From positions 124,001 to 188,000 of the forward strand of contig NZ_JALPQG010000002.1 of assembly GCF_023195695.1 (NCBI RefSeq): a DNA stretch of 64,000 bases. Reading direction: 5' to 3'. The number at the start of each line of letters is the position of its first letter. Position 1 is the first letter of the stretch. The stretch is from Aliiroseovarius sp. S1339 (GTDB lineage Bacteria; Pseudomonadota; Alphaproteobacteria; Rhodobacterales; Rhodobacteraceae). The translations under genes were made by a program, and so were the position numbers. Positions 17,366 to 26,289 of the stretch are shown piece by piece. The notes under the pieces are model-generated. The model did no database searches and had not been told where the DNA came from. It saw only the letters and a program-made list of their open reading frames with translations.

Positions 17366-18392
17366 ACCACGCCGCACGGCCCTGACACTGTTGGTCGGGT
17401 CCGTAGGCGCTGCCATGGCGTGGGCGATCAACATGCCGATGGGGCTGTTGGTCGGGCCCGCACTGGTGGTCGCCATTGCCAGCTTGCGCGGGATGGACAC
17501 CGACATTGCCCCGCCGCTGCGTAACGTCATTTTTTTGCTGGTCGGGCTGACAGTCGGATCTATGGTCACCCCCACCAGCATCGAGGCCGTATTGCGCTGG
17601 CCCATTGCTTTCGCGCTGCTGGCGGCACTTACCATTGCGACTCCATTTGCCGGTCGCTGGGTGTTGATGCGGGTGATGGATTTCGACCGCGACGAGGCCT
17701 TCTTGTCGGCAGCCCCCGGCCATCTGAGCCTTGTCGTGTCACTGTCAGACAGCTTGGGCATTCCGGTCGCGCGTCCCGCGATTCTGGCCTCGTTTCGTGT
17801 TCTTGCGCTGAGCCTGTTCGTGCCACTGGCCGCGCGGCTGTCCGGTATTGACCTTGGGCCGGGGCTTCCGGTCGGGCGCGCCACGGCCCCGTGGTTGATG
17901 ATCGGGGCCGAACTGGCCGTTGCACTGGCGCTTACGCCGCTGTTGATACGTTTGCGCTTACCTGCACCGGTTTTGCTGGCCGCGATGATCGCTGCTGCCG
18001 CCTTTCACCTGACTGGGGCCGTTGATGGCAACCTGCCCCCATGGGTCAGCCAGGTGGTGCTGGTGATGATGGGATGCTTGATTGGCACCCGGTTTTCTGG
18101 TGTCACTTGGCGCGATCTGAAACGCAACGTCGCAGCCGGAGGGATCGTTGTTGCGCTGACCGGCACGATGGCCGCCGCCGTTGCCATTCCTGCGGCGCAC
18201 CTGTCTGGCCTTCCGGTTCTGGATCTGCTGGTCGGCTTCGCCCCCGGCGGGCTGGAAACCATGATCATTGTCGGGGTTGCCATGGGCGCAGACCCCAGTT
18301 TCGTCGCAGCAGCGCATGTGGGTCGGTTGGTTCTGCTGGCAGTCCTGATCACAGCCTATGCGGCCCGCATCGCCCGCCGCATGCCGCGTTGA
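17358..18392 (+). CDS. AbrB-family membrane protein
   Basis: A 344-residue inner-membrane protein with about ten hydrophobic helices, built from two repeats of the AbrB-type membrane domain (each with a pattern such as GPALVVAIASLRG and a Gly-rich turn). The family is often misnamed ammonia monooxygenase or AbrB transcriptional regulator; these proteins are membrane proteins of unsettled function, possibly transporters. Its ATG lies inside the end of the aminotransferase gene (ATGGCTGA overlap), so the two are co-translated. No substrate can be inferred. Confidence 0.82.
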   Translation: MAEPRRTALTLLVGSVGAAMAWAINMPMGLLVGPALVVAIASLRGMDTDIAPPLRNVIFLLVGLTVGSMVTPTSIEAVLRWPIAFALLAALTIATPFAGRWVLMRVMDFDRDEAFLSAAPGHLSLVVSLSDSLGIPVARPAILASFRVLALSLFVPLAARLSGIDLGPGLPVGRATAPWLMIGAELAVALALTPLLIRLRLPAPVLLAAMIAAAAFHLTGAVDGNLPPWVSQVVLVMMGCLIGTRFSGVTWRDLKRNVAAGGIVVALTGTMAAAVAIPAAHLSGLPVLDLLVGFAPGGLETMIIVGVAMGADPSFVAAAHVGRLVLLAVLITAYAARIARRMPR

Positions 18393-18451
18393 AAACTGTG
18401 GACAGCACCCGACCCCCGATGCAGACTGGCCTCGTTTTTGGGAGGTCCAAC

Positions 18452-18907
18452 ATGCGCAAGTTCCTTGTGATCCTTGATGATAGCCGCGAGTGCCTGAACG
18501 CCATGCGTTTTGCCGCCATGCGGGCCGCCAAAACCGGCGGTGGGGTGCAAGTGCTTTCAATCATTGCACCGGACGAATTCAACCATTGGATTGGCGTGGG
18601 CAACATCATGCGCGAAGAGGCACGTGAACGCATCACCGTGCATTTCGAAGTCTATGCCAAGTGGATGCGTGACCGCCAAGGGGTCGATCCCGAACTTGTG
18701 ATCCGCGAAGGCGATGCGATGCCAGAAATCCTCGCCCATATTAACGAGAACCCGGACGTTGGTGTTTTGGTACTTGGCGCAGGCTCGGAAAAGAACGGAC
18801 CGGGACCGATTATCAGCCATTTAATGCGCGCCTCATCCACGTTGGCGGTGCCAATGACCATTGTGCCAGGCGAAATGTCCAAGGACCGGCTGGAAGAGAT
18901 CACCTGA
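18452..18907 (+). CDS. Universal stress protein (UspA family)
   Basis: A 151-residue single-domain protein starting RKFLVILDDSRECLNAMRFA. It keeps the alpha/beta Usp fold pattern with a C-terminal turn VLVLGAGSEKNGPG-PIISHLMRASSTLAVPMTIVPG, where the Gly-rich segment resembles the ATP-binding G-x2-G-x9-G(S/T) motif in a changed form. GGAGG at 18441-18445 precedes ATG 18452. It follows the AbrB-type gene by 59 bases and may be in the same transcript. It would act in the cytoplasm in stress survival; its partner is unknown. Confidence 0.88.
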   Translation: MRKFLVILDDSRECLNAMRFAAMRAAKTGGGVQVLSIIAPDEFNHWIGVGNIMREEARERITVHFEVYAKWMRDRQGVDPELVIREGDAMPEILAHINENPDVGVLVLGAGSEKNGPGPIISHLMRASSTLAVPMTIVPGEMSKDRLEEIT

Positions 18908-18922
18908 ACACCTAAGCCCACC

Positions 18923-18951
18923 TTGACTTTGCGCCTTTCGAGGCCCATATC
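18923..18951 (+). promoter_or_regulatory. Candidate sigma-70 promoter for nfu-tsaB-rimI
   Basis: TTGACT at 18923-18928 and CATATC at 18946-18951 are separated by 17 bases, the ideal spacing, 26 bases before the Nfu start. The -35 part, CTTGAC, together with CCCATAT, would also suit an alphaproteobacterial RpoH promoter. Predicted from sequence only. Confidence 0.5.
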
Positions 18952-18977
18952 AAACCTGACAAAAAAGGTGCGCCAAC

Positions 18978-19541
18978 ATGTTCATCCAGACCGAATCCAC
19001 TCCGAACCCAGCGACGCTGAAATTCCTGCCCGGACAGGCCGTCTTGGGCACGGGAACCGCTGATTTCCCCACTCCTGACACGGCGGGCAGTTCGCCGCTG
19101 GCCGAACGTATCTTCAAGGTGCAGGGCGTCGCGGGCGTTTTCTTCGGCGCGGATTTTGTGACCGTCACCAAAGGCGAAGACACCGAATGGGACCACATCA
19201 AACCGGCGATCCTTGGCGCGATCATGGAGCATTTCCAGTCTGGCCAACCGATCATGGCGGGCGAGGCTGCGGCCCCGTCGGGCCACGCCGAACACCACGG
19301 CGAAGATGGCGAGATTGTCGAGCAGATCAAAGAACTGCTTGATACGCGCGTGCGCCCTGCCGTTGCGCAAGATGGCGGCGACATCACCTTCCACGGCTTT
19401 GATCGCGGCGTCGTTTACCTGCATATGCAAGGCGCGTGCGCAGGCTGCCCCTCGTCGACGCTGACGTTGAAAATGGGCATCGAAAACCTGCTGAAGCACT
19501 ATATCCCTGAGGTGATCGAGGTGCGACCCGTTGCAGCATAA
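18978..19541 (+). CDS. NifU-type Fe-S cluster carrier (Nfu)
   Basis: A 187-residue Fe-S cluster scaffold/carrier. The N-terminal Nfu domain (MFIQTESTPNPATLKFLPG) is followed by a linker rich in His, Gly and Glu, and then by the C-terminal NifU domain with the cluster-binding C-x2-C in GACAGCPSS. This two-domain form is typical of Alphaproteobacteria and mitochondria (Nfu1). It would hand clusters to client proteins such as lipoyl synthase or aconitase. Its last 11 bases overlap the TTG start of tsaB. Confidence 0.93.
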   Translation: MFIQTESTPNPATLKFLPGQAVLGTGTADFPTPDTAGSSPLAERIFKVQGVAGVFFGADFVTVTKGEDTEWDHIKPAILGAIMEHFQSGQPIMAGEAAAPSGHAEHHGEDGEIVEQIKELLDTRVRPAVAQDGGDITFHGFDRGVVYLHMQGACAGCPSSTLTLKMGIENLLKHYIPEVIEVRPVAA

Positions 19542-20148
19542 TCCCCTGATTTTGGCGTTTGACACATCGGCCGCGCACTGCGCGGCCGCTTTGCTATCGG
19601 GCGACAAGGTCATTGCGACAGGGTTTGAAGAAATGGCGCGTGGACAGGCCGAACGTCTGATGCCGTTGCTCGAACAAGTGTTGGCTGAAGCGGGTGTGGC
19701 GTGGAAAGACCTGTCAGCGATCGGCGTCGGCATCGGGCCGGGCAATTTCACTGGCATCCGTATTTCGGTTTCGGCAGCCCGTGGTCTGGCACTGTCACTG
19801 GGTATTCCGGCCATTGGCGTTTCATCGCTTGAAGCGCAGGCCATTGATGCCGCACGTCCCGTCTGGTCGCTGATCGACGCCCGCCGCGATCACCTCTACG
19901 CTCAATATCTGCGCCCAAATGGGGATGATGAGGCGCCCAGTCTGCTGTCAGCCCGTGAAGCCGCCGCCCTTGATGGCGCGCGGGTTGGTCCCGACGCATT
20001 GGGCGACCCGGCCCCGGCCATCGCGCGCATCGCAGCATCCCGTATTACAAAGGCAGCCAAAGCCCCAATCCCGCGCCCTGCCCCGCTTTACATTCGCACA
20101 GCCGACGCCGCCCCACCGCGCGATCCGGCCCCGCTGATCCTTCCCTGA
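19531..20148 (+). CDS. tsaB: tRNA N6-threonylcarbamoyladenosine biosynthesis protein TsaB
   Basis: A 205-residue ASKHA-fold partner of TsaD, needed for the t6A modification of tRNAs reading ANN codons. The diagnostic stretches are ILAFDTSAAHCAAALL at the N-terminus and VGIGPGNFTGIRISVSAARG in the middle. The only sensible start is TTG 19531, which overlaps nfu by 11 bases and gives MQHNPLILAFDTS. RimI follows after ten bases, an arrangement seen in many Proteobacteria. Confidence 0.93.
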   Translation: MQHNPLILAFDTSAAHCAAALLSGDKVIATGFEEMARGQAERLMPLLEQVLAEAGVAWKDLSAIGVGIGPGNFTGIRISVSAARGLALSLGIPAIGVSSLEAQAIDAARPVWSLIDARRDHLYAQYLRPNGDDEAPSLLSAREAAALDGARVGPDALGDPAPAIARIAASRITKAAKAPIPRPAPLYIRTADAAPPRDPAPLILP

Positions 20149-20158
20149 GCCCGTTGGT

Positions 20159-20602
20159 ATGACGGACGCGACCGCAGACACGATTGCACGCCTGCACGCG
20201 GCTGCCTTCCAAACGGCCCGTGCGTGGAGTGTTGATGAGATGGAGGCGCTGTTGGCCTCGCCCCATATTTTCGTCGTGACCATGCCTCATGGCTTCGCCA
20301 TGGGCCGCGTGATCGTCGATGAGGCCGAACTTTTGACTGTCGCCGTTCATCGCGAGCAGCAGGGCAAGGGCATCGGTCGCCAGTTGTTGCAACAGTTTGA
20401 ACAGCAAGCCCAAACGCGCGGGGCCACGCGTGCCTTTCTTGAAGTTGCTCAGGACAACGAAACAGCCCGCGCCCTGTATTTATCGGCCGGCTGGACCGAA
20501 TCTGGACGCAGGACGGGCTATTATGCACGCCGTGGGAGTGGAAACGCCGACGCAATCTTGCTGCACAAGCACCTTCCCTTGGGTGAACCTTCTGAAAAAT
20601 AG
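20159..20602 (+). CDS. rimI: Ribosomal protein S18 alanine N-acetyltransferase
   Basis: A 147-residue GNAT acetyltransferase. The acetyl-CoA site is in LTVAVHREQQGKGIGRQLL (the R-x2-G-x-G/A signature appears as QGKGIG), and the substrate-side motif in FLEVAQDNETARALYLSAGW, with YYARRG following, is the RimI pattern. It directly follows tsaB, as is common. The chemical role, acetylation of the S18 N-terminus, is taken from the family. Confidence 0.88.
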   Translation: MTDATADTIARLHAAAFQTARAWSVDEMEALLASPHIFVVTMPHGFAMGRVIVDEAELLTVAVHREQQGKGIGRQLLQQFEQQAQTRGATRAFLEVAQDNETARALYLSAGWTESGRRTGYYARRGSGNADAILLHKHLPLGEPSEK

Positions 20603-20758
20603 GCGTTTTCAGACCGGGCCCTAAAACTTAATGTTGACCGCGCCCTTGCCCTTTGCCCAAAATCCCGGATGATCCTAGTCAGCGATCTGCTCGCAGAATT
20701 TGGGAATCGGCGGACACAACGTCTACCCGCCCCAACAACAACAACCGGGAGTATTCAA

Positions 20759-21754
20759 ATGACCCTGATGAAGACCTTTCTTGGCGCTGCTGCGTCAATG
20801 GCCCTGACCGCAGGTGCGGCTATGGCCGAACCCGCGATTATTTTCGACCTTGGCGGCAAGTTCGACAAATCGTTCAACGAAGCCGGCTATAACGGTGCGC
20901 AGAAATGGGCGGAAGAAACCGGCGGCAATTATCTTGAGATCGAACTTCAGTCCGAAGCCCAACGCGAACAAGCATTGCGCCGCTTCGCTGAAACGGGTGC
21001 GAACCCGGTCGTCACCTTAGGTTTCGCCATGTCCGCAGCATTGTCAGAGGTTGCTCCGGATTTCCCGGAAACCACATTCGTCGCCAATGATGGCTGGTCC
21101 GATGCCCCCAACGTGTTGAATGTGGCATTTGCCGAGCACGAAGGCTCATATCTGGCGGGTATCATGGCGGCCATGGCGTCCAAATCCAACACGGTCGGTT
21201 TCATCGGCGGCATGGACATCCCGCTGATCCGCAAATTTGGTTGTGGCTATGCGCAGGGCGTTCTGGCGACGAACCCAGATGCCAAGATCATTTCGAACAT
21301 GACCGGCACGACCCCAACCGCATGGAATGACCCGGTCAAGGGCGGCGAATTGACGAAAGCCCAGATCAGCCAGGGCGCTGACGTGATCTATGCTGCGGCA
21401 GGCGGCACTGGCATCGGTGTCCTGCAAACCGCCGCTGACGAAGGCATCCTGTCAATCGGTGTGGACAGCAACCAGAACTATCTGCACCCCGGCAAGGTTT
21501 TGACTTCGATGGTCAAGCGGGTTGATGTGTCCGTCTATGAATCAATGAAAGAGGGCGAAGCGCTAAAACCGGGCCTGCGCGTGATGGACTTGGCCCATGA
21601 CGGGGTCGGCCTCGCCATGGATGAACACAACGCCGATCTTGTCACCGACGAGATGACGGCCGCCGTGGATGACGCCAAGGCCAAGATAATCTCGGGCGAG
21701 ATCGCTGTTCACGACTATCAGTCGGATGACACCTGCCCTGTCATTAACTTCTGA
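20759..21754 (+). CDS. BMP-family nucleoside-binding lipoprotein-like ABC binding protein
   Basis: A 331-residue periplasmic binding protein of the Bmp/Med/PnrA family, members of which bind purine nucleosides. GGGAG lies seven bases before ATG 20759. The signal peptide runs to AAMA-EPAIIFDLGG; there is no lipobox Cys, so it should be free in the periplasm. The family core is seen in FDKSFNEAGYNG, in VGFIGGMDIPLIRKFG and in the AAGGTGIGVLQ stretch. It is the first gene of a five-gene operon with an ATPase, two permeases and a purine nucleoside phosphorylase, which supports nucleoside import. Confidence 0.92.
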   Translation: MTLMKTFLGAAASMALTAGAAMAEPAIIFDLGGKFDKSFNEAGYNGAQKWAEETGGNYLEIELQSEAQREQALRRFAETGANPVVTLGFAMSAALSEVAPDFPETTFVANDGWSDAPNVLNVAFAEHEGSYLAGIMAAMASKSNTVGFIGGMDIPLIRKFGCGYAQGVLATNPDAKIISNMTGTTPTAWNDPVKGGELTKAQISQGADVIYAAAGGTGIGVLQTAADEGILSIGVDSNQNYLHPGKVLTSMVKRVDVSVYESMKEGEALKPGLRVMDLAHDGVGLAMDEHNADLVTDEMTAAVDDAKAKIISGEIAVHDYQSDDTCPVINF

Positions 21755-21761
21755 TCCGGCG

Positions 21762-23333
21762 ATGGCTGATCTAACCAAAGGGGGGCAACAGGCGACTGTT
21801 GCTCCCGCCATTGAACTTCGCGGCATCTCAAAGGCCTTTGGCCCGGTGCAGGCGAACAAGGACATCTCGATTTCTGTGCAGCCGGGGACGATCCACGGGA
21901 TCATCGGCGAAAACGGCGCGGGCAAATCGACGCTGATGTCCATCCTTTATGGGTTTTACAAAGCCGATGAAGGCCAGATATTCATCCACGGCAAAGAAAC
22001 CCAGATCCCCGACAGTCAGGCCGCCATTCGCGCCGGGATCGGGATGGTGTTTCAGCACTTCAAGCTGGTTGAAAATTTCTCAGTGCTTGAAAATGTGATC
22101 CTTGGGGTCGAGGAAGGCGCTATGCTGCGACCTTCTTTAGCTAAAGCGCGCAAGTCACTGAAATCTCTTGCGGAAGAATATGAACTGCATGTCGATCCCG
22201 ATGCCCTGATCGAAAATCTGGGCGTAGGCGTTTTGCAACGTGTCGAAATTCTGAAAGCGCTGTATCGTGAAGCTGATATCCTGATCCTGGACGAGCCGAC
22301 CGGCGTGCTGACCCCCGCCGAAGCCGACCACCTATTCCGTATCCTCAACGGGCTGCGCGATCAGGGAAAGACAATTGTTCTGATCACCCACAAGCTGCGC
22401 GAGATCATGGAGATCACCGACACGGTATCTGTCATGCGACGCGGAGAGATGACCGCGACGGTCAAGACAAAAGACACCAACGCCGAACATTTGGCCGAGC
22501 TGATGGTGGGCCGCAAGGTGCTGCTCAGGGTCGACAAAGTCCCTGCCAGTCCGGGCGAAAAGGTGCTTGAGGTCGAAAACCTTCACATGGTCGACGAACA
22601 CGGCGTCGAACGCCTTAAGGGCATTTCGTTGAATGTGCGGGCGGGCGAAATCCTTGGTATTGCGGGCGTGTCCGGCAACGGGCAGTCCCAATTGCTGGAA
22701 GTTCTAGGCGGCTATGCCACGGCCACCGGCAACATTCGTGTCAACGGACAACCGATTGACCTGACAGGAAAGTTTTCCGACGGAAGATCTCGTCGCGCGC
22801 GCGGCATTGCCCATGTACCAGAAGACCGGCAGGATCACGGGCTGATCATGGATTTTCCCGCGTGGCAAAACATGGTGTTCGGATACCACCACGAACCCGA
22901 ATATCAGAAAAACAGGTTTTTGATGGATAACGCGAAAATGGTGGAGGTCGCGCAGGACAAGATGGACCGCTTCGATGTCCGCCCGCCAAATCCGCAGCTT
23001 GAAGCCAAAAGCTTTTCCGGCGGCAACCAGCAGAAAATCGTTGTCGCCCGCGAAATCGAACGCAACCCCGACCTGTTGCTGGTCGGTCAGCCCACACGCG
23101 GCGTCGATATCGGCGCGATCGAATTCATCCACCAGCAAATCATCGCGCTTCGCGATCAGGGCAAGGCGATCCTGCTGGTCTCGGTCGAGCTGGAAGAAAT
23201 CCTGTCGCTCAGCGACAGGATTGCCGTCATGTTTGATGGACATATCATGGGCGAACGCCTTCCAGATCAGACCGACGAACGCGAGCTTGGCCTGCTGATG
23301 GCCGGAGTCACCGGCGAAGGGGACGCAGCCTGA
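21762..23333 (+). CDS. Nucleoside ABC transporter ATPase with two ABC domains
   Basis: A 523-residue tandem ATPase of the sugar/nucleoside (RbsA/NupA/YufO) type. The first half has Walker A GENGAGKST and Walker B ILILDEPTGVLTP. Its signature is degenerate (NLGVGVLQR in place of LSGGQQQR). The second half has a degenerate Walker A (GVSGNGQSQ), signature SFSGGNQQK and LLVGQPTRGVD in the Walker B place. This exchange of intact and degenerate motifs is usual for the family. ATG 21762 avoids overlap with the binding-protein gene; a start at 21726 would add twelve residues. The stop overlaps the ATG of the first permease. Confidence 0.93.
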   Translation: MADLTKGGQQATVAPAIELRGISKAFGPVQANKDISISVQPGTIHGIIGENGAGKSTLMSILYGFYKADEGQIFIHGKETQIPDSQAAIRAGIGMVFQHFKLVENFSVLENVILGVEEGAMLRPSLAKARKSLKSLAEEYELHVDPDALIENLGVGVLQRVEILKALYREADILILDEPTGVLTPAEADHLFRILNGLRDQGKTIVLITHKLREIMEITDTVSVMRRGEMTATVKTKDTNAEHLAELMVGRKVLLRVDKVPASPGEKVLEVENLHMVDEHGVERLKGISLNVRAGEILGIAGVSGNGQSQLLEVLGGYATATGNIRVNGQPIDLTGKFSDGRSRRARGIAHVPEDRQDHGLIMDFPAWQNMVFGYHHEPEYQKNRFLMDNAKMVEVAQDKMDRFDVRPPNPQLEAKSFSGGNQQKIVVAREIERNPDLLLVGQPTRGVDIGAIEFIHQQIIALRDQGKAILLVSVELEEILSLSDRIAVMFDGHIMGERLPDQTDERELGLLMAGVTGEGDAA

Positions 23334-24430
23334 TGGAAAAAATGCCAAAATGGGCCGACGTTGCCCTGATCCCGTTTCTCAACCTGCTGATTGCCTTCGT
23401 GCTGTCTGGATTGGTCATTCTGGCCATCGGGGAAAACCCGATCAAGGCGTTGCAAATGATGATCACGGGCGCGCTTGGGTCGACCTATGGCTGGGGCTAT
23501 ACGCTGTATTACGCCACCAATTTCATCTTCACGGGACTTGCCGTGTCGATTGCCTTCAAGGCGGCGATGTTCAACATCGGTGGTGAAGGTCAGGCGATGA
23601 TTGGTGGGTTGGGCGTGGCGCTTGTCTGCCTTTACATCCCCTTCCCGCACTGGTCCGTCGCGATCCTTTTTGCGATGATTGGCGGCGCGGTGTTCGGTGC
23701 GGCTTGGGCGGCCATCCCGGCCTATCTGCAAGCCAAACGCGGCAGCCACGTGGTGATCACGACGATCATGTTCAACTTTATCGCCGCATCGCTTCTGAAC
23801 TACATGCTGGTGAATATCCTGCGCCCGAAAGGCGAGATGAACCCGCAAACGGCCGCCTTCCCCGACGCGACACATCTGCCGACCCTGCACGAGATGCTGG
23901 CGCCGTTTGGCATCGCATTTTCCAAGTCGGCACCGGTGAATGTCTCGCTTTTCATCGCCCTTGCGGCGTGCGTGGTCGTCTATCTGCTGATCTGGCGGTC
24001 ACGACTGGGATACGAGATCCGGTCCTTCGGACATAGCCAAGAGGCTTCCGTCTACGCTGGCATCTCGCCCGTCAAGATCACCATGATCGCGATGCTGCTG
24101 TCGGGTGGTCTGTCGGGCATGATGTCGATCAACAACACGATGGGCGAGGCTGAACGCCTTGTCCTGAACTCGGTCGAGGGCGCTGGGTTTATCGGCATTG
24201 CTGTGGCCTTGATGGGCCGCAACCATCCGTTCGGCGTGTTGCTGGCCGCGTTATTGTTCGGCTTCCTGTATCAAGGCGGCAGCGAATTGTCGTTGTGGAC
24301 GAAGATCCCGCGCGAACTTGTCATTGTCATACAGGGCCTCGTGATCTTGTTCACCGGCGCACTGGACAACATGGTGCGCAAACCGGTTGAACGCGTCTTC
24401 ATTGCCGCTGCGAAACGGAGGGCAAGCTGA
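23333..24430 (+). CDS. Nucleoside ABC transporter permease 1
   Basis: A 365-residue BPD_transp_2-family permease with about nine to ten membrane helices. Family stretches include FNIGGEGQAMIGGLG and VYAGISPVKITMIAMLLSGGLSGM. Its ATG overlaps the ATPase stop by one base and its own stop overlaps the next ATG by one base, so the operon is tightly coupled. It forms a heterodimer with the next gene product (inference from the family). Confidence 0.92.
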   Translation: MEKMPKWADVALIPFLNLLIAFVLSGLVILAIGENPIKALQMMITGALGSTYGWGYTLYYATNFIFTGLAVSIAFKAAMFNIGGEGQAMIGGLGVALVCLYIPFPHWSVAILFAMIGGAVFGAAWAAIPAYLQAKRGSHVVITTIMFNFIAASLLNYMLVNILRPKGEMNPQTAAFPDATHLPTLHEMLAPFGIAFSKSAPVNVSLFIALAACVVVYLLIWRSRLGYEIRSFGHSQEASVYAGISPVKITMIAMLLSGGLSGMMSINNTMGEAERLVLNSVEGAGFIGIAVALMGRNHPFGVLLAALLFGFLYQGGSELSLWTKIPRELVIVIQGLVILFTGALDNMVRKPVERVFIAAAKRRAS

Positions 24431-25437
24431 TGGATTTCTTCACGATTGTCCAAATCTTCGACAGCGGCCTGCGTCTTGCGATACCGCTGCTGTTTGCCTG
24501 TCTTGCCGGGCTATTTTCAGAACGCGCGGGCATCTTTGACATTGGGCTTGAGGGCAAGATCCTTGTGTCGGCCTTCTTTGCGGCCGCCGTCGCAGCCATG
24601 ACCGGTTCTGTCTGGCTTGGCTTGCTGGCCGGTGTTGCCGGGTCACTTGCGTTTTCGGCCGTGCATGGCATGGCGTCGATCACCTTTCAGGGCAATCAAC
24701 TTATCTCGGGCGTTGCGCTGAACTTCCTTGCTTCGGGTCTGACCGTTCTGGTTGGCGAAGCATGGTTCGCGCTTGGTGGGCGCACGCCGTCGCTGTTTGG
24801 CAAGGGCCGTTTCACCAACATCGACCTGCCCTTCTCGATCACCAAAGCCGACGCCGAAGCCGCCGGGTTGCCTTTGTCGAAAATGATTGAACAAGCCAAT
24901 CCCGTGCAGCAAATCTATTCTGAACTGATCTCGGGCCACACCATTTTGGTCTATGTCGGCCTGCTTCTGGTGCCGCTGTCGTGGTTCGTCCTGTATCGCA
25001 CGCGCTTTGGTCTGCGCCTGCGTGCCGTAGGCGAAAACCCTGCGGCCGTCGATACGGCAGGCATTTCGGTGATCGGCCTGCGTTATAGCGCGATGGCCAT
25101 CGCCGGCATTCTTTGCGGCTTGGCGGGCGTCTATCTGGCCACCGGTCTGGGCGCGGGCTTCGTTAAGGAAATGAGTGCCGGGCGCGGCTTTATCGCACTG
25201 GCCGCCTTGATCTTCGCCAAGTGGAAACCGGTCCCTGCCTTGGGCGCAACCTTTCTGTTCGGCCTGCTGGAAGCCATCGCGAACCGTTACCAAAGCATCG
25301 ACCTTGGCGGCTTCGTCGTTCCCGTTCAGTTTATGCAGGCGCTGCCCTATATCCTGACCGTGGTTATTCTGGCTGGTTTCGTCGGCAAAGCCGTTGGCCC
25401 GAAAGCGGGTGGAGTTCCCTATGTCAAAGAACGCTAA
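24430..25437 (+). CDS. Nucleoside ABC transporter permease 2
   Basis: A 335-residue permease of the same family, shorter than its partner. The stretches FSERAGIFDIGLEGKILV and RLRAVGENPAAVDTAGISV are the characteristic loops of NupC/YufQ-like subunits. Its last 17 bases overlap the start of the purine nucleoside phosphorylase gene, so transport and breakdown of the same substrate class are coupled at translation level. Confidence 0.92.
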   Translation: MDFFTIVQIFDSGLRLAIPLLFACLAGLFSERAGIFDIGLEGKILVSAFFAAAVAAMTGSVWLGLLAGVAGSLAFSAVHGMASITFQGNQLISGVALNFLASGLTVLVGEAWFALGGRTPSLFGKGRFTNIDLPFSITKADAEAAGLPLSKMIEQANPVQQIYSELISGHTILVYVGLLLVPLSWFVLYRTRFGLRLRAVGENPAAVDTAGISVIGLRYSAMAIAGILCGLAGVYLATGLGAGFVKEMSAGRGFIALAALIFAKWKPVPALGATFLFGLLEAIANRYQSIDLGGFVVPVQFMQALPYILTVVILAGFVGKAVGPKAGGVPYVKER

Positions 25438-26224
25438 GGAACTGGCAGCCCAAGTCCGCGATCTGGCCGGGTCGAACCCGGTCGAGGTTGGGCTGGTTCT
25501 GGGGTCGGGGTTGGGTCATCTGGCCGACTCGGTCGACGGTGTCTCTATCCCCTATGACCAGCTTGACGGCTTCCCGCAGGGCCATGTTTCTGGCCACAAT
25601 CCAAAGCTGGTCATCGGCCAGATGGAGGGCACGCGCGTTGCGATATTTGGTGGCCGGTCGCATTATTATGAGAACGGCAAAGCGGACGCGATGCGGCTGC
25701 CCCTTGAACTTCTGAAGGCGCTTGGTGCCAAGCGGCTGATCCTGACCAACGCAGCGGGTTCGATGCGGGCTGACATTCCGCCGGGTGAACTCATGTTGAT
25801 TTCGGACCACATCAATTTCTCGGGCTTGAACCCGCTGATCGGCGAGCCTTCAGACCGCCGGTTCGTGCCGATGGGGGGTGCATATGACGCCCAGATGCAG
25901 GCGGAATTCTCAGCCATCGCCAAGGAAGAGGGGATCACCCTGACGCCGGGCGTCTATGCTTGGTATTCCGGTCCCTCGTTCGAAACACCCGCCGAGATCC
26001 GCGCCATCCGCACGCTGGGGGCAGACGCCGTCGGCATGTCTACCGTGCCCGAGGTGATTCTCGCGCGGTTCCTTGATTTGCGGGTCGCAGCCTTTTCGAC
26101 CATTACCAACATGGCGCAGGGTATGTCGGATGAGGCGATCAGCCACGAACACACCAAGGCAATGGCGCCACTTGGGGCCAAAAAACTGGAAAAACTGGTT
26201 CGACGATACTTAAAGCGTGACTAA
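25421..26224 (+). CDS. Purine nucleoside phosphorylase (trimeric PNP/MTAP type)
   Basis: A 267-residue enzyme splitting purine nucleosides with phosphate to base and ribose 1-phosphate. GGTGGAG stands seven bases before ATG 25421. The phosphate-binding GSGLG motif (VLGSGLGHLAD) near the N-terminus, GGRSHYYENG, LTNAAGSM and GPSFETPAEIRAIRTLGADAVGMSTVPE are signatures of the low-molecular-mass trimeric class, which prefers inosine and guanosine. It closes the importer operon, making that operon a complete purine nucleoside uptake and salvage unit. A second, unrelated hexameric PNP (DeoD) is at 37116-37820. Confidence 0.93.
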   Translation: MSKNAKELAAQVRDLAGSNPVEVGLVLGSGLGHLADSVDGVSIPYDQLDGFPQGHVSGHNPKLVIGQMEGTRVAIFGGRSHYYENGKADAMRLPLELLKALGAKRLILTNAAGSMRADIPPGELMLISDHINFSGLNPLIGEPSDRRFVPMGGAYDAQMQAEFSAIAKEEGITLTPGVYAWYSGPSFETPAEIRAIRTLGADAVGMSTVPEVILARFLDLRVAAFSTITNMAQGMSDEAISHEHTKAMAPLGAKKLEKLVRRYLKRD

Positions 26225-26289
26225 CCACCGCGTCTTGGGCCAATAAAGATATCAATCGCCAACACATACCCAGCGCAAAGTATTTCCAA

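Noticed and set aside
16163-17884. 573-residue minus-strand frame over the aminotransferase and AbrB genes
   Set aside because: Both plus-strand genes are well supported; the long frame is a codon-bias shadow.
20960-21754. Lipoprotein signal in the BMP-family binding protein
   Set aside because: No lipobox Cys follows the signal peptide, so the lipoprotein name common in this family does not apply here.
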